Position numbers and translations under genes: made by a program. From Candidatus Dadabacteria bacterium (GTDB taxonomy: Bacteria; J088), in the NCBI GenBank assembly GCA_003695505.1, contig RFIY01000377.1, forward strand, positions 1 to 5,505: 5,505 nucleotides of DNA, read 5' to 3'. The notes under the pieces were generated by a model. That model was not told where the DNA came from, did not search any database, and worked only from the letters and a program-made list of their open reading frames with translations. Below, piece by piece: positions 1-5,505 of this stretch. Numbering within the stretch: the first letter of the stretch is position 1; each line of letters opens with the position of its first letter.

Positions 1-1300
1 CGAACCAGGCCGCGGCGCGTCGCCGGACCTGTTCGAGCAGATCGCCCATCGCGATGTTGTAGTCCCAGAGATGCAGCCCCAGTGCTCCCTGCGCCAGAAA
101 GCCATCGATCGGAACAGGGTCCGTCCCGCACTGCTGATCCGTCAGGCACGCCGCGCGCCCGACCATCAGCACGTCGCCGACATCATCGACGCTGCGGCAG
201 GTGGCCGAATAGTAATCCCGGAAACCGCGTGCGAATGCGTCGTCGAAGCCGCCAACCCCGGCGATGGCGCCCTGAAACAACGCGACAGACAGAATGCGCT
301 CCGGGTCGACGGGATCGCCGTCGATATCGGCAAACGGCCGCCCGTCGGCAGGACGCGTCGCGGGATTGACGCAGGCAACCACATCCGTCGCGGCGCTGTA
401 CGAACGAAACAGCAGCCCCTCCGCCGCGAGTACGCGATCGACGTAAAAGTCGCCGACCTCGTTTGCAGGTGAAAACCGATAACCCTCGGCATATGATCGG
501 TAGTGAATCACGCAACCGAACTGGTCGTCTTTGGTACAAAGCGGAATCTGCTGCAATGACCCGCCGCGATCCTGTCCAGCCGGCGTGAACACGCGAAAAC
601 CGATCGGCAACGCCAGGATCAGCCGTTCTCGCAGCGCGGTGGTCGTCGTGCCGGGTACGACTTCGACGTCTCCCGGTTGATCGAAATAGCGATGCAGCAG
701 ATAGGTGGCGTGTTGCGCGCCCTGAGAGTGGCCCATGATGACCAGCGGACGCCCCTGGTTCCAGTGCGCCAGATAGTACTCAAAGGCTGCGGCGACATCC
801 GCGAACGCACTGCGAAAGACATCGACCGCGGTCTCGTCTTCGCCGCCATAACTGCCGATCGTCGCCTGTCGATAGAATGGCGCAAAGACACGGCACTGCG
901 TCACGAACGGCGCAGCCTGCGCCTCGATCGTGCGCCTCGGCAGTTCGAGGTCGGTCAGATCGGTATGGTTCGTGACCTCGCCAAAGCGCAGATCCACTGT
1001 CGGATAAATGTAGAAACAGTCAAACGCCGGTTCGGCGGCCGGCTCGCGGACGGTCACGGTCGTGGTACCATCCGTGGCGCGCTCGATGGTCGGCCACTCG
1101 TGATGACACAGGTCGCCGGACGCACCGTTGCAACCCCACAGATCTGGATCGCTGTAGTCGAGCGGCGCGTACAGACTGGCCAGCGCGAGCTGTGCCGCGG
1201 GTGTGGCAGCGGTCGCACCGTCTTTCGCATCGCTGTCATCGCGCGTCCAGTGGCAGGCCGACAGACTCGTCAGCAGCAGCGCAAGCAACAACTGGCGCAT
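1..1300 (-). CDS. DUF3089-type alpha/beta hydrolase lipoprotein (3' end cut by window edge)
   Basis: I read 433 residues from ATG 1300-1298 to the left edge with no stop codon, so only the C-terminus is missing. Residues 1-16 form a short lipoprotein signal peptide with lipobox LSAC. Cys16 is the predicted lipidated residue. His17, not Asp, follows it, which by the E. coli +2 rule favours outer-membrane sorting. The nucleophile elbow is GHSQG (190-194, Ser192). The C-terminal GLHLWDYN (408-415) supplies the likely catalytic His410, and this ending resembles the DUF3089 family, so perhaps only a few residues are lost. An acidic DIDGDPVD stretch lies at 325-332. Ten further cysteines suggest disulfides and an extracytoplasmic location. 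The expected activity is esterase or lipase; the substrate is unknown. The start shares one base with the upstream aldehyde dehydrogenase stop (TGATG), and a GAGGAG at 1312-1317 lies 11 bases upstream, so translational coupling is likely. The family call rests on motif memory, not a search. Confidence 0.83.
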   Translation of the reverse strand, partial: MRQLLLALLLTSLSACHWTRDDSDAKDGATAATPAAQLALASLYAPLDYSDPDLWGCNGASGDLCHHEWPTIERATDGTTTVTVREPAAEPAFDCFYIYPTVDLRFGEVTNHTDLTDLELPRRTIEAQAAPFVTQCRVFAPFYRQATIGSYGGEDETAVDVFRSAFADVAAAFEYYLAHWNQGRPLVIMGHSQGAQHATYLLHRYFDQPGDVEVVPGTTTTALRERLILALPIGFRVFTPAGQDRGGSLQQIPLCTKDDQFGCVIHYRSYAEGYRFSPANEVGDFYVDRVLAAEGLLFRSYSAATDVVACVNPATRPADGRPFADIDGDPVDPERILSVALFQGAIAGVGGFDDAFARGFRDYYSATCRSVDDVGDVLMVGRAACLTDQQCGTDPVPIDGFLAQGALGLHLWDYNIAMGDLLEQVRRRAAAWF

Positions 1301-2802
1301 CACGCGTCTGACTCCTCGAGGTTCACCCAGACGCTCTTGACTTCGGTGTATGCTTCAAGCGCGTACCGACCTTTTTCACGACCGATGCCCGACTGCTTGA
1401 ACCCGCCCCACGGGCTCGATGCGTCAAACATGTTGTAGCTGTTGATCCAGACCGTGCCAGCCTCGAGCCGGTGCGCGAGCTTGAGCGCGCGCCGCAGGTC
1501 GCTCGTCCAGATGCCAGCCGCCAGACCATACGTCGTGCGATTGGCGCGTTCGGCGACCTCATCCAGATCGTCGAACGGCAAGACCGTCAACACCGGCCCG
1601 AAGATCTCCTCGCGCGCGATCGTCAACTCGTCCTTGCCGACAAACACGGTCGGCTCGACGAAAAAGCCGCTGCCCGCGTCGGCATTGACGCCACCACCGG
1701 TCAGCAGCTCCGCGCCTTCGCTGCGTCCCTTTTCGATATAGCCAAGGACGCGATCCATATGCTCTTTGCTGACGAGCGGGCCGATTTTCGTCGCCGGATC
1801 AACGCCGGCCCCCTGCCGGGCTTTCAGTTTTTCGGCACCACCGACGATGCCGTCGACCAGTTCGTCGAATCGCGACCGCTCGACGAACAACCGTGAGCCG
1901 GCGGCGCAGACCTCGCCCTGGTTGAAAAAAATACCGGCCATCGCGCCACGAACCGCCGCCTGAATGTCTGCGTCGGCAAAGACGATGTTCGGCGATTTGC
2001 CACCCAGCTCGAGTGTGATGCGCTTGAAATCTTCGGCCGCGGCGATCATGAGTTGCCGCCCTGTACGTTTGGAGCCGGTAAACGAAATCTTGTTAACCTT
2101 TGGATGGTTCGCAATGGCAGCTCCAGCGATATGCCCATAGCCCGGAACGATATTGACGACGCCATCGGGCACGCCAGCATCCTGGATCAGCTCGCCGAGG
2201 CGCAGGCAGGTCAGCGGCGTGACCTCGCTCGGCTTGAGGACGATCGTATTGCCGGTCGCCAGTGCAGGCGCGATTTTCCAGACGGCCAGCAACATCGGAA
2301 AATTCCAGGCGGTAATTGCGCCGACCACGCCAACCGGTTCCCTGCGGGTGTAGGTCAGAAACTCACCACTCGAGATCGGCAAGACTTCGCCCGTCCACTT
2401 GGTGCACCAGCCGGCGAAGTAGCGAAATTCCGCCGCGGCCCCGGCGATGTCTCCCCAGCGCGCTTCCAGAATCGGCTTGCCCGTGTCGAGGGATTCGAGC
2501 TGCGCCAGCTCGTCGGCATGCTGGTCGATCAGATCGGCAATCGCCCAGAGCAGCTTTGCGCGCCGCGACGCCGAGAGCTTGCCCCATTTGCCGTGACGTG
2601 CACGCGCCGCGGCTTCGACCGCACGATCGACGTCATCCGCGGTCGCCGCAGCGACCTTTGTCAGCACGCCGCCGCTGGCCGGATCGATCACATCGATCTG
2701 TCCTCCATCGGATGCCGGCACCCATTCGCCGTCGATCAGCAACAGATGTTCACGCTGGGCAAATTCGCGTACCGCGGGCAGCAGATCATAGGAATCGAGC
2801 AC
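1300..2802 (-). CDS. NAD(P)+-dependent aldehyde dehydrogenase
   Basis: The 500-residue product has the normal length and full motif set of the ALDH superfamily, oxidising an aldehyde to a carboxylate with NAD(P)+. Visible in order: AWNFP (165-169, oxyanion Asn167), LKPSE (189-193, cofactor Lys190), FTGS (241-244), ELGGKSPN (265-272, general base Glu265), QGEVCAAG (295-302, nucleophile Cys299), EEIFGPV (398-404, cofactor-ribose Glu399) and the C-terminal WGGFKQSGIGRE. It resembles the ALDH1/2 and betaine-aldehyde-dehydrogenase-like group, but the substrate cannot be assigned. There is no signal peptide, so it should be cytoplasmic. The start is GTG (2802-2800), chosen because GGAGGT lies four bases upstream and the N-terminus matches the usual pre-domain with LLIDGEWV at 21-28. 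It is the first gene of a minus-strand operon with the hydrolase lipoprotein, whose ATG overlaps its TGA, and it is divergent from the plus-strand hydrolase at 2906. No key residue is missing. Confidence 0.95.
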   Translation of the reverse strand: MLDSYDLLPAVREFAQREHLLLIDGEWVPASDGGQIDVIDPASGGVLTKVAAATADDVDRAVEAAARARHGKWGKLSASRRAKLLWAIADLIDQHADELAQLESLDTGKPILEARWGDIAGAAAEFRYFAGWCTKWTGEVLPISSGEFLTYTRREPVGVVGAITAWNFPMLLAVWKIAPALATGNTIVLKPSEVTPLTCLRLGELIQDAGVPDGVVNIVPGYGHIAGAAIANHPKVNKISFTGSKRTGRQLMIAAAEDFKRITLELGGKSPNIVFADADIQAAVRGAMAGIFFNQGEVCAAGSRLFVERSRFDELVDGIVGGAEKLKARQGAGVDPATKIGPLVSKEHMDRVLGYIEKGRSEGAELLTGGGVNADAGSGFFVEPTVFVGKDELTIAREEIFGPVLTVLPFDDLDEVAERANRTTYGLAAGIWTSDLRRALKLAHRLEAGTVWINSYNMFDASSPWGGFKQSGIGREKGRYALEAYTEVKSVWVNLEESDA

Positions 2803-2806
2803 GGGG

Positions 2807-2812
2807 ACCTCC
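2807..2812 (-). promoter_or_regulatory. Ribosome binding site for the aldehyde dehydrogenase GTG start
   Basis: On the minus strand GGAGGT (2812-2807) is followed by CCCC and then GTG at 2802-2800. This is a strong Shine-Dalgarno match with slightly short spacing of four bases, and it supports GTG over a downstream ATG as the start. Confidence 0.7.
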
Positions 2813-2828
2813 GGGCTTGTCGGCGCAG

Positions 2829-2842
2829 GTTTCTGAGGAAAC
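2829..2842. promoter_or_regulatory. Small inverted repeat GTTTC-N4-GAAAC in the divergent intergenic region
   Basis: A perfect 5-4-5 inverted repeat, GTTTC then TGAG then GAAAC, lies between the aldehyde dehydrogenase and the plus-strand hydrolase. Its right arm overlaps the left arm of the larger palindrome centred at 2851. It may be a second half-site arrangement for the same regulator, a short hairpin in the aldehyde dehydrogenase leader, or chance. The arm order is opposite to the GAAAC-N4-GTTTC form known for the Pseudomonas fatty-acid regulator PsrA, so I do not assign it to that family. Confidence 0.35.
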
Positions 2843-2864
2843 GTACAATATTATTGTCGATTTC
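2838..2864. promoter_or_regulatory. 27-base imperfect palindrome, candidate operator of a divergent promoter region
   Basis: The core is a perfect inverted repeat, ACAATA (2845-2850), T (2851), TATTGT (2852-2857). Beyond three unmatched positions on each side, symmetry resumes with GAAA (2838-2841) and TTTC (2861-2864), so 10 of 13 arm positions pair. It is the most AT-rich patch in a GC-rich window. It sits 49 bases from the aldehyde dehydrogenase GTG and 55 bases from the GTG at 2906, where one dimeric repressor could cover both promoters. Length and symmetry fit a TetR- or GntR-type operator, which is inference: no regulator gene is in the window. I could not pick convincing -35/-10 pairs, although TACAAT at 2844-2849 could serve as a plus-strand -10 element. 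Confidence 0.5.
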
Positions 2865-2891
2865 GTAAGGAACTGCAGCCGAATCCGGACG

Positions 2892-2897
2892 AAAGGA
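2892..2897 (+). promoter_or_regulatory. Ribosome binding site for the GTG start at 2906
   Basis: AAAGGA at 2892-2897 is followed by eight bases and then GTG (2906-2908). Good complementarity and standard spacing make this GTG the best start for the plus-strand hydrolase. Confidence 0.65.
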
Positions 2898-2905
2898 TCA
2901 TTTGA

Positions 2906-4186
2906 GTGCCAGAAACCGCCAACGCCCGTCCGCTGAAACTGGTTACAAACGAAGAGCCACCAACGATCGTATCGAAGATTCGGCACAAGACCGAAAAGCT
3001 CTACCCGACGCGTATCGATGTCCAGCACTGGACCGAAGACCTGGGCGAGGATTTCTGGAAACACCCTGAACCATTCGATCTCCGTTTCACAGATCGCATC
3101 CGGGTTGGCAGCACCGCTGCGTTCGATCACGTTCTGCGGACCGCCGCGGCCAGCGTCGTGGCAACAACCGCCATGCCGCTGCACATGCACCCGGCCGGCA
3201 TTCTCGAGATGCTGCAAAGCGCCCGATTTTACAAGGAACTCGCACAGTCGCACGAACCGGAAGTGTTCTTCGGCCCTGCGCCGAAGGTGGAGCATTTTCG
3301 CCGCGACCCCGCCTGGGGTCCGGTCTTTATCCCCAGAGACGGCGTTTGCGAGGATCTGACCTTCCTGAGTCCCTATAATCCGGCCAATCCCCGCATCCAG
3401 CGCAGCTACCTGCGCCACCGCCAGAATCTGATGGCCCACCTGCGCTACTGGCGCCACAACGACGGCCCGAGACCGACGATCATCGCGATCCATGGCTTCA
3501 TGGCCGATGCGCACTGGCTGAACGAGTGGCTGTTCGCGCTGCGCTGGTTCTATGAGCGCCTTGGTTGCGACGTCGCGCTGTTTACGCTGCCGTTTCACGG
3601 GAATCGTCAGACGCGGTATTCGCTGTTCAGCGGTCACGGTTTTTTTGCGGGTGGCACCTCACGCATCAACGAGGCCTTCGGCCAGGCGGTCACCGATTTC
3701 CGCGCGTTCTTCAATCTGCTACGCGACCATTTCGGCGTCGAGAAGATCGGCGTCACCGGCATCAGCCTCGGGGGCTACACCAGCGCACTGCTGGCTGCCG
3801 TCGAGGATCGACTCGAGTTTGCCGTGCCGAACGTGCCCGTCATCTCGCTCGCCGACGTGATGATGGAATGGGAACCGGCGGGAACCGCGCTGCGCACGCT
3901 GCTCGGCGCGGTCGGCAAGAACGTCGTCGATCTGCGCGAAATGCTCGCGGTCGCGTCGCCGTTGAATTACCCGTCGAAACTGCCGCGCGAGCGTCTGATG
4001 GTGATCGGTGGCGTCGGTGATCGCCTCGCGTCTCCCTACCAGCAGAAACTGATCTGGGAGCACTGGAATCGCTGCCGTCTGTACTGGTTCCCCGGCAGCC
4101 ATATCCTGCACCTCGACAAAGCAGGATTCATGGGCGCGATGGCGCGATTCCTCGCCGATATCGACTTTTTGCCGGAGCCGCGCTGA
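2906..4186 (+). CDS. Alpha/beta hydrolase, ABHD18/DUF2048-like
   Basis: The 426-residue product starts at GTG with AAAGGA eight bases upstream. The hydrolase core begins near residue 188: a beta-strand into IHGF (195-198, oxyanion region), CDVALFTLPFHGNR (221-234), nucleophile elbow GISLGG (285-290, Ser287), GGVGDR (368-373, likely acid Asp372) and GSHILH (397-402, likely His399). The catalytic triad therefore looks complete. The elbow, the PFHGNR segment and the C-terminal GSH region recall the ABHD18 (DUF2048) group, a tentative placement from memory. About 185 residues precede the core with no signal peptide or membrane segment, so the protein is probably cytoplasmic. This region is rich in His, Pro and aromatic residues and I recognise no separate domain in it. 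A carboxylic-ester hydrolase role is expected; substrate unknown. It is divergent from the aldehyde dehydrogenase operon across a 103-base region with a large palindrome, suggesting shared regulation, and it converges on the DUF481-type gene. Confidence 0.85.
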   Translation: MPETANARPLKLVTNEEPPTIVSKIRHKTEKLYPTRIDVQHWTEDLGEDFWKHPEPFDLRFTDRIRVGSTAAFDHVLRTAAASVVATTAMPLHMHPAGILEMLQSARFYKELAQSHEPEVFFGPAPKVEHFRRDPAWGPVFIPRDGVCEDLTFLSPYNPANPRIQRSYLRHRQNLMAHLRYWRHNDGPRPTIIAIHGFMADAHWLNEWLFALRWFYERLGCDVALFTLPFHGNRQTRYSLFSGHGFFAGGTSRINEAFGQAVTDFRAFFNLLRDHFGVEKIGVTGISLGGYTSALLAAVEDRLEFAVPNVPVISLADVMMEWEPAGTALRTLLGAVGKNVVDLREMLAVASPLNYPSKLPRERLMVIGGVGDRLASPYQQKLIWEHWNRCRLYWFPGSHILHLDKAGFMGAMARFLADIDFLPEPR

Positions 4187-4194
4187 GCCGCGGT
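4175..4194 (+). repeat. Tandem 10-base duplication spanning the hydrolase stop codon
   Basis: GAGCCGCGCT (4175-4184) is followed directly by GAGCCGCGGT (4185-4194), nine of ten bases identical. The TGA stop (4184-4186) falls on the junction. It is probably a small slippage duplication or chance in GC-rich DNA; no function is inferred. Confidence 0.4.
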
Positions 4195-4199
4195 CGATC

Positions 4200-4215
4200 T
4201 TCAGGACAGCCTGAA
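4200..4215. terminator. Hairpin between convergent genes, possible bidirectional terminator without a T-tract
   Basis: TTCAGG, ACAG, CCTGAA form a perfect 6-4-6 stem-loop inside the 39-base gap between two converging genes, where a terminator serving both strands would be expected. Neither side carries a run of T, so it does not meet the standard intrinsic terminator pattern. It may only stabilise the 3' ends. Confidence 0.35.
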
Positions 4216-4225
4216 CGACGCCGCG

Positions 4226-5011
4226 TCAACGGGACCAGCTCACTTCGAGGCCGGTACTGACGCGGTAGTCCAGCGTTTCCACCGCGACCGCCGGGGTCTG
4301 GTCCCAGGCGACCGAGCCGCGCACCGCGAGCGTCAACCAGCGATTCAGCGCGACCGACAGGCCGGCATTCGCCGACAGACGGGCGTCGGTCCAGTCGTCG
4401 AATCGTGGCTGCCAGTAGCTGTTCAGATCGAATTGGACACGGTCGTCCAGCGCGACGTCACCACGCACGTACACTGACAGGCGCGCCTCCTGAAATTGTT
4501 GTCCGCTGTCGGCCAGCGTCGGATCGTCGTCGATACGCAGAAATTCGTACATCGGCAGCGCGCCGACGGCGACCGAAAAGCGCGACACCGCCCGGGCATA
4601 ACGCGGCCCACTGCCGATCAGCATCCGGGTACGGATGCGCTGCAACAGGTCATACTCGTGCTGAATAAAGCCCTCCCAGGCAAAATCGTGCGGCAGGAAG
4701 CGGCGCACGCGCAGGTGTTCGAGCACCCCCTGCGAGACGGTTTCGCTCGCGGCTCGCTCGTAATCCCCGCTCGCCCAGATCATGCCGGCCCAGTCTGCCC
4801 TGCGATGCGCTGCGCCGACCGCGCCACCGGCACGGCGAATCGTCGTGTTGCCACCCCGCAGGCTGAACTCCAGCCCTGCTTCGACCGTGGCCCCTGGCTC
4901 GGTCAGCCCGTCCATGAACGAAACCGCATCGAAAATCGCGGCATGTCCCGTCCGCGGCATCACGGCGGCGATGACATTCGCTACGACAAAAAGAAACCCG
5001 GCCCTGCTCAT
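4226..5011 (-). CDS. DUF481-type outer-membrane beta-barrel protein
   Basis: The 261-residue product starts at ATG 5011-5009. This start is preferred over an upstream in-frame one because it gives a clean signal peptide (hydrophobic residues 5-18, cleavage probably after GHA or HAA at 24-25), overlaps the upstream stop by four bases (ATGA), and has GGAG five bases upstream. The mature part shows alternating polar/hydrophobic strands typical of an outer-membrane barrel. VEAGLEFSLRGGNTT (43-57) resembles the opening strand of DUF481 proteins, the YdiY-like salt-induced family. EHLRVRRFLPHDFAWEG (98-114) and the LNSYWQPRFDDWTDARLS block (196-213) also fit. The last residues, VSWSR, lack the usual terminal Phe/Trp, ending two residues after a Trp, which is slightly atypical. 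Function is unknown; a structural or stress role in the outer membrane is the family expectation. It is cotranscribed with the fructosamine-kinase-like gene upstream. Confidence 0.75.
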   Translation of the reverse strand: MSRAGFLFVVANVIAAVMPRTGHAAIFDAVSFMDGLTEPGATVEAGLEFSLRGGNTTIRRAGGAVGAAHRRADWAGMIWASGDYERAASETVSQGVLEHLRVRRFLPHDFAWEGFIQHEYDLLQRIRTRMLIGSGPRYARAVSRFSVAVGALPMYEFLRIDDDPTLADSGQQFQEARLSVYVRGDVALDDRVQFDLNSYWQPRFDDWTDARLSANAGLSVALNRWLTLAVRGSVAWDQTPAVAVETLDYRVSTGLEVSWSR

Positions 5012-5505
5012 TGCTGCTCCAATCGCGAAACAATCCGTTCGACCTGCGCCGCATAGCCACCGCCGAACATCACGACGTGAGCGAGCATGATCGTCAACTC
5101 GGCCAGCCATTCGGCGATACGGGCGCTGTCGGCGGGATAACCGTACTGCCGGGTCAGCACTTCTCGAACCGCTGCGGCGCTGGCCGGCGAGAATGCCTGC
5201 AGAAAGCCAAGATCCCACCACAGTCCGGCGCGCATCGGCGCAGGATCGAACACGACGAGCCGGTCGCGCGCATCGGCGCCATGGTTGCCGCCCCAGAAAT
5301 CGCCATGCGTCATCGACGGACCGCCGGGAAACGCGTGAGCGGACAATCCCGCGCGAACCTGACGCAACCGATCGGCCCAGTCCATTCTGCCAGCCTGACT
5401 GAGCAATGGCATGATCCTGCCATCGAACAGCGCCGCAACCGGATCGTTCGTATCGACCGGCGGCAGCGGACAGCGGCCCAGCACCGATGGCGCAGGCCAG
5501 CCGTA
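5008..5505 (-). CDS. Fructosamine kinase-like protein, APH fold (5' end outside window)
   Basis: The visible 165 residues are the C-terminal half; the reading frame is open at the right edge and the true start lies outside. The segment begins YGWPAPSVLG, matching the YGW-x4-x-G stretch of fructosamine and ketosamine kinases. THGDFWGGNHG (66-76 of the visible part) is the catalytic loop, with Asp69 as base and Asn74 as metal ligand. VVFDPAP (84-90) supplies the metal-binding Asp87. WWDLGFLQAF (96-105) fits the helix after the DPA motif. The family phosphorylates protein- or sugar-linked ketosamines, promoting deglycation, in the cytoplasm using ATP. Some bacterial members may act on other substrates, and a broader aminoglycoside-phosphotransferase-family role cannot be excluded. 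The TGA (5010-5008) overlaps the ATG of the DUF481-type gene, so the two are translationally coupled. The N-terminal nucleotide-binding lobe cannot be checked. Confidence 0.82.
   Translation of the reverse strand, partial: YGWPAPSVLGRCPLPPVDTNDPVAALFDGRIMPLLSQAGRMDWADRLRQVRAGLSAHAFPGGPSMTHGDFWGGNHGADARDRLVVFDPAPMRAGLWWDLGFLQAFSPASAAAVREVLTRQYGYPADSARIAEWLAELTIMLAHVVMFGGGYAAQVERIVSRLEQQ

Noticed and set aside
677-1438. Open frame of 253 codons on the plus strand
   Set aside because: It lies antisense to the lipoprotein gene and the end of the aldehyde dehydrogenase gene, both of which have clear family motifs. Its product is rich in Arg and Gln without recognisable domains, as expected for a GC-rich antisense shadow.
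2829-2842. PsrA fatty-acid regulator binding site
   Set aside because: The known motif has GAAAC first and GTTTC second with a short spacer; here the arms are in the opposite order, so only a generic inverted repeat is claimed.
2817-2857. Sigma-70 promoter using TTGTCG (2817-2822) and TACAAT (2844-2849)
   Set aside because: The -10-like hexamer is good, but the spacing of 21 bases is too long and no better -35 lies at 16-18 bases, so I do not annotate a defined promoter.
2053-2868. Open frame of 271 codons on the plus strand
   Set aside because: Antisense to the motif-complete aldehyde dehydrogenase; the product has low-complexity Arg-rich character and no family signature.
2786-3637. Open frame of 283 codons on the minus strand
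   Set aside because: Antisense to the plus-strand hydrolase and crossing the intergenic operator region and the ALDH start. No recognisable motif; best explained as codon-bias shadow.
5012-5221. Upstream in-frame extension of the DUF481-type gene to 5221
   Set aside because: It would add 70 Arg-rich residues that overlap the kinase gene and bury the signal peptide. The ATG at 5011 has a ribosome binding site and the ATGA overlap.
1-5505. Frequent GATC/CGATCG words across the window
   Set aside because: They are spread through coding DNA and are explained by Asp, Ile and Arg codon choice in GC-rich genes; no regular spacing or clustering suggests an origin or repeat array.

Overview
The window is GC-rich, almost fully coding DNA carrying five genes. 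Two of them run off the edges. A lipobox lipoprotein and an outer-membrane-type beta-barrel protein point to a Gram-negative host, most likely a proteobacterium. The overall protein style would fit a gammaproteobacterium, but nothing here fixes the genus. I see no tRNA, rRNA, insertion sequence, CRISPR array or phage gene, and base composition looks even throughout.

Left block (1-2802, minus strand): an aldehyde dehydrogenase gene with a GTG start and intact catalytic residues is followed by a DUF3089-type serine-hydrolase lipoprotein. The stop and start codons share one base (TGATG), so the two genes form a tightly coupled operon. The lipoprotein loses only its extreme C-terminus at the left edge.

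Control region (2803-2905): this 103-base divergent intergenic segment holds a 27-base imperfect palindrome centred at 2851, about midway between the two start codons. A second small inverted repeat overlaps its left arm. It looks like an operator shared by the ALDH/lipoprotein operon and the hydrolase gene on the plus strand.

Middle (2906-4186, plus strand): a cytoplasmic alpha/beta hydrolase with resemblance to the ABHD18/DUF2048 group, carrying a complete Ser-Asp-His set and a long N-terminal extension. Together with the left block this makes a divergon of two esterase-type hydrolases and an aldehyde-oxidising enzyme. That suggests ester or lipid turnover in which released alcohols end as acids, but no alcohol dehydrogenase is visible in the window and the substrate is unknown.

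Right block (4226-5505, minus strand): a fructosamine-kinase/aminoglycoside-phosphotransferase-fold protein, N-terminus outside the window, overlaps by four bases (ATGA) a DUF481-type outer-membrane protein gene. This block converges on the hydrolase gene across a 39-base gap containing a perfect 6-4-6 hairpin. I do not see a clearly new system. The best leads are the shared palindrome and the uncharacterised hydrolase-ALDH-lipoprotein divergon.
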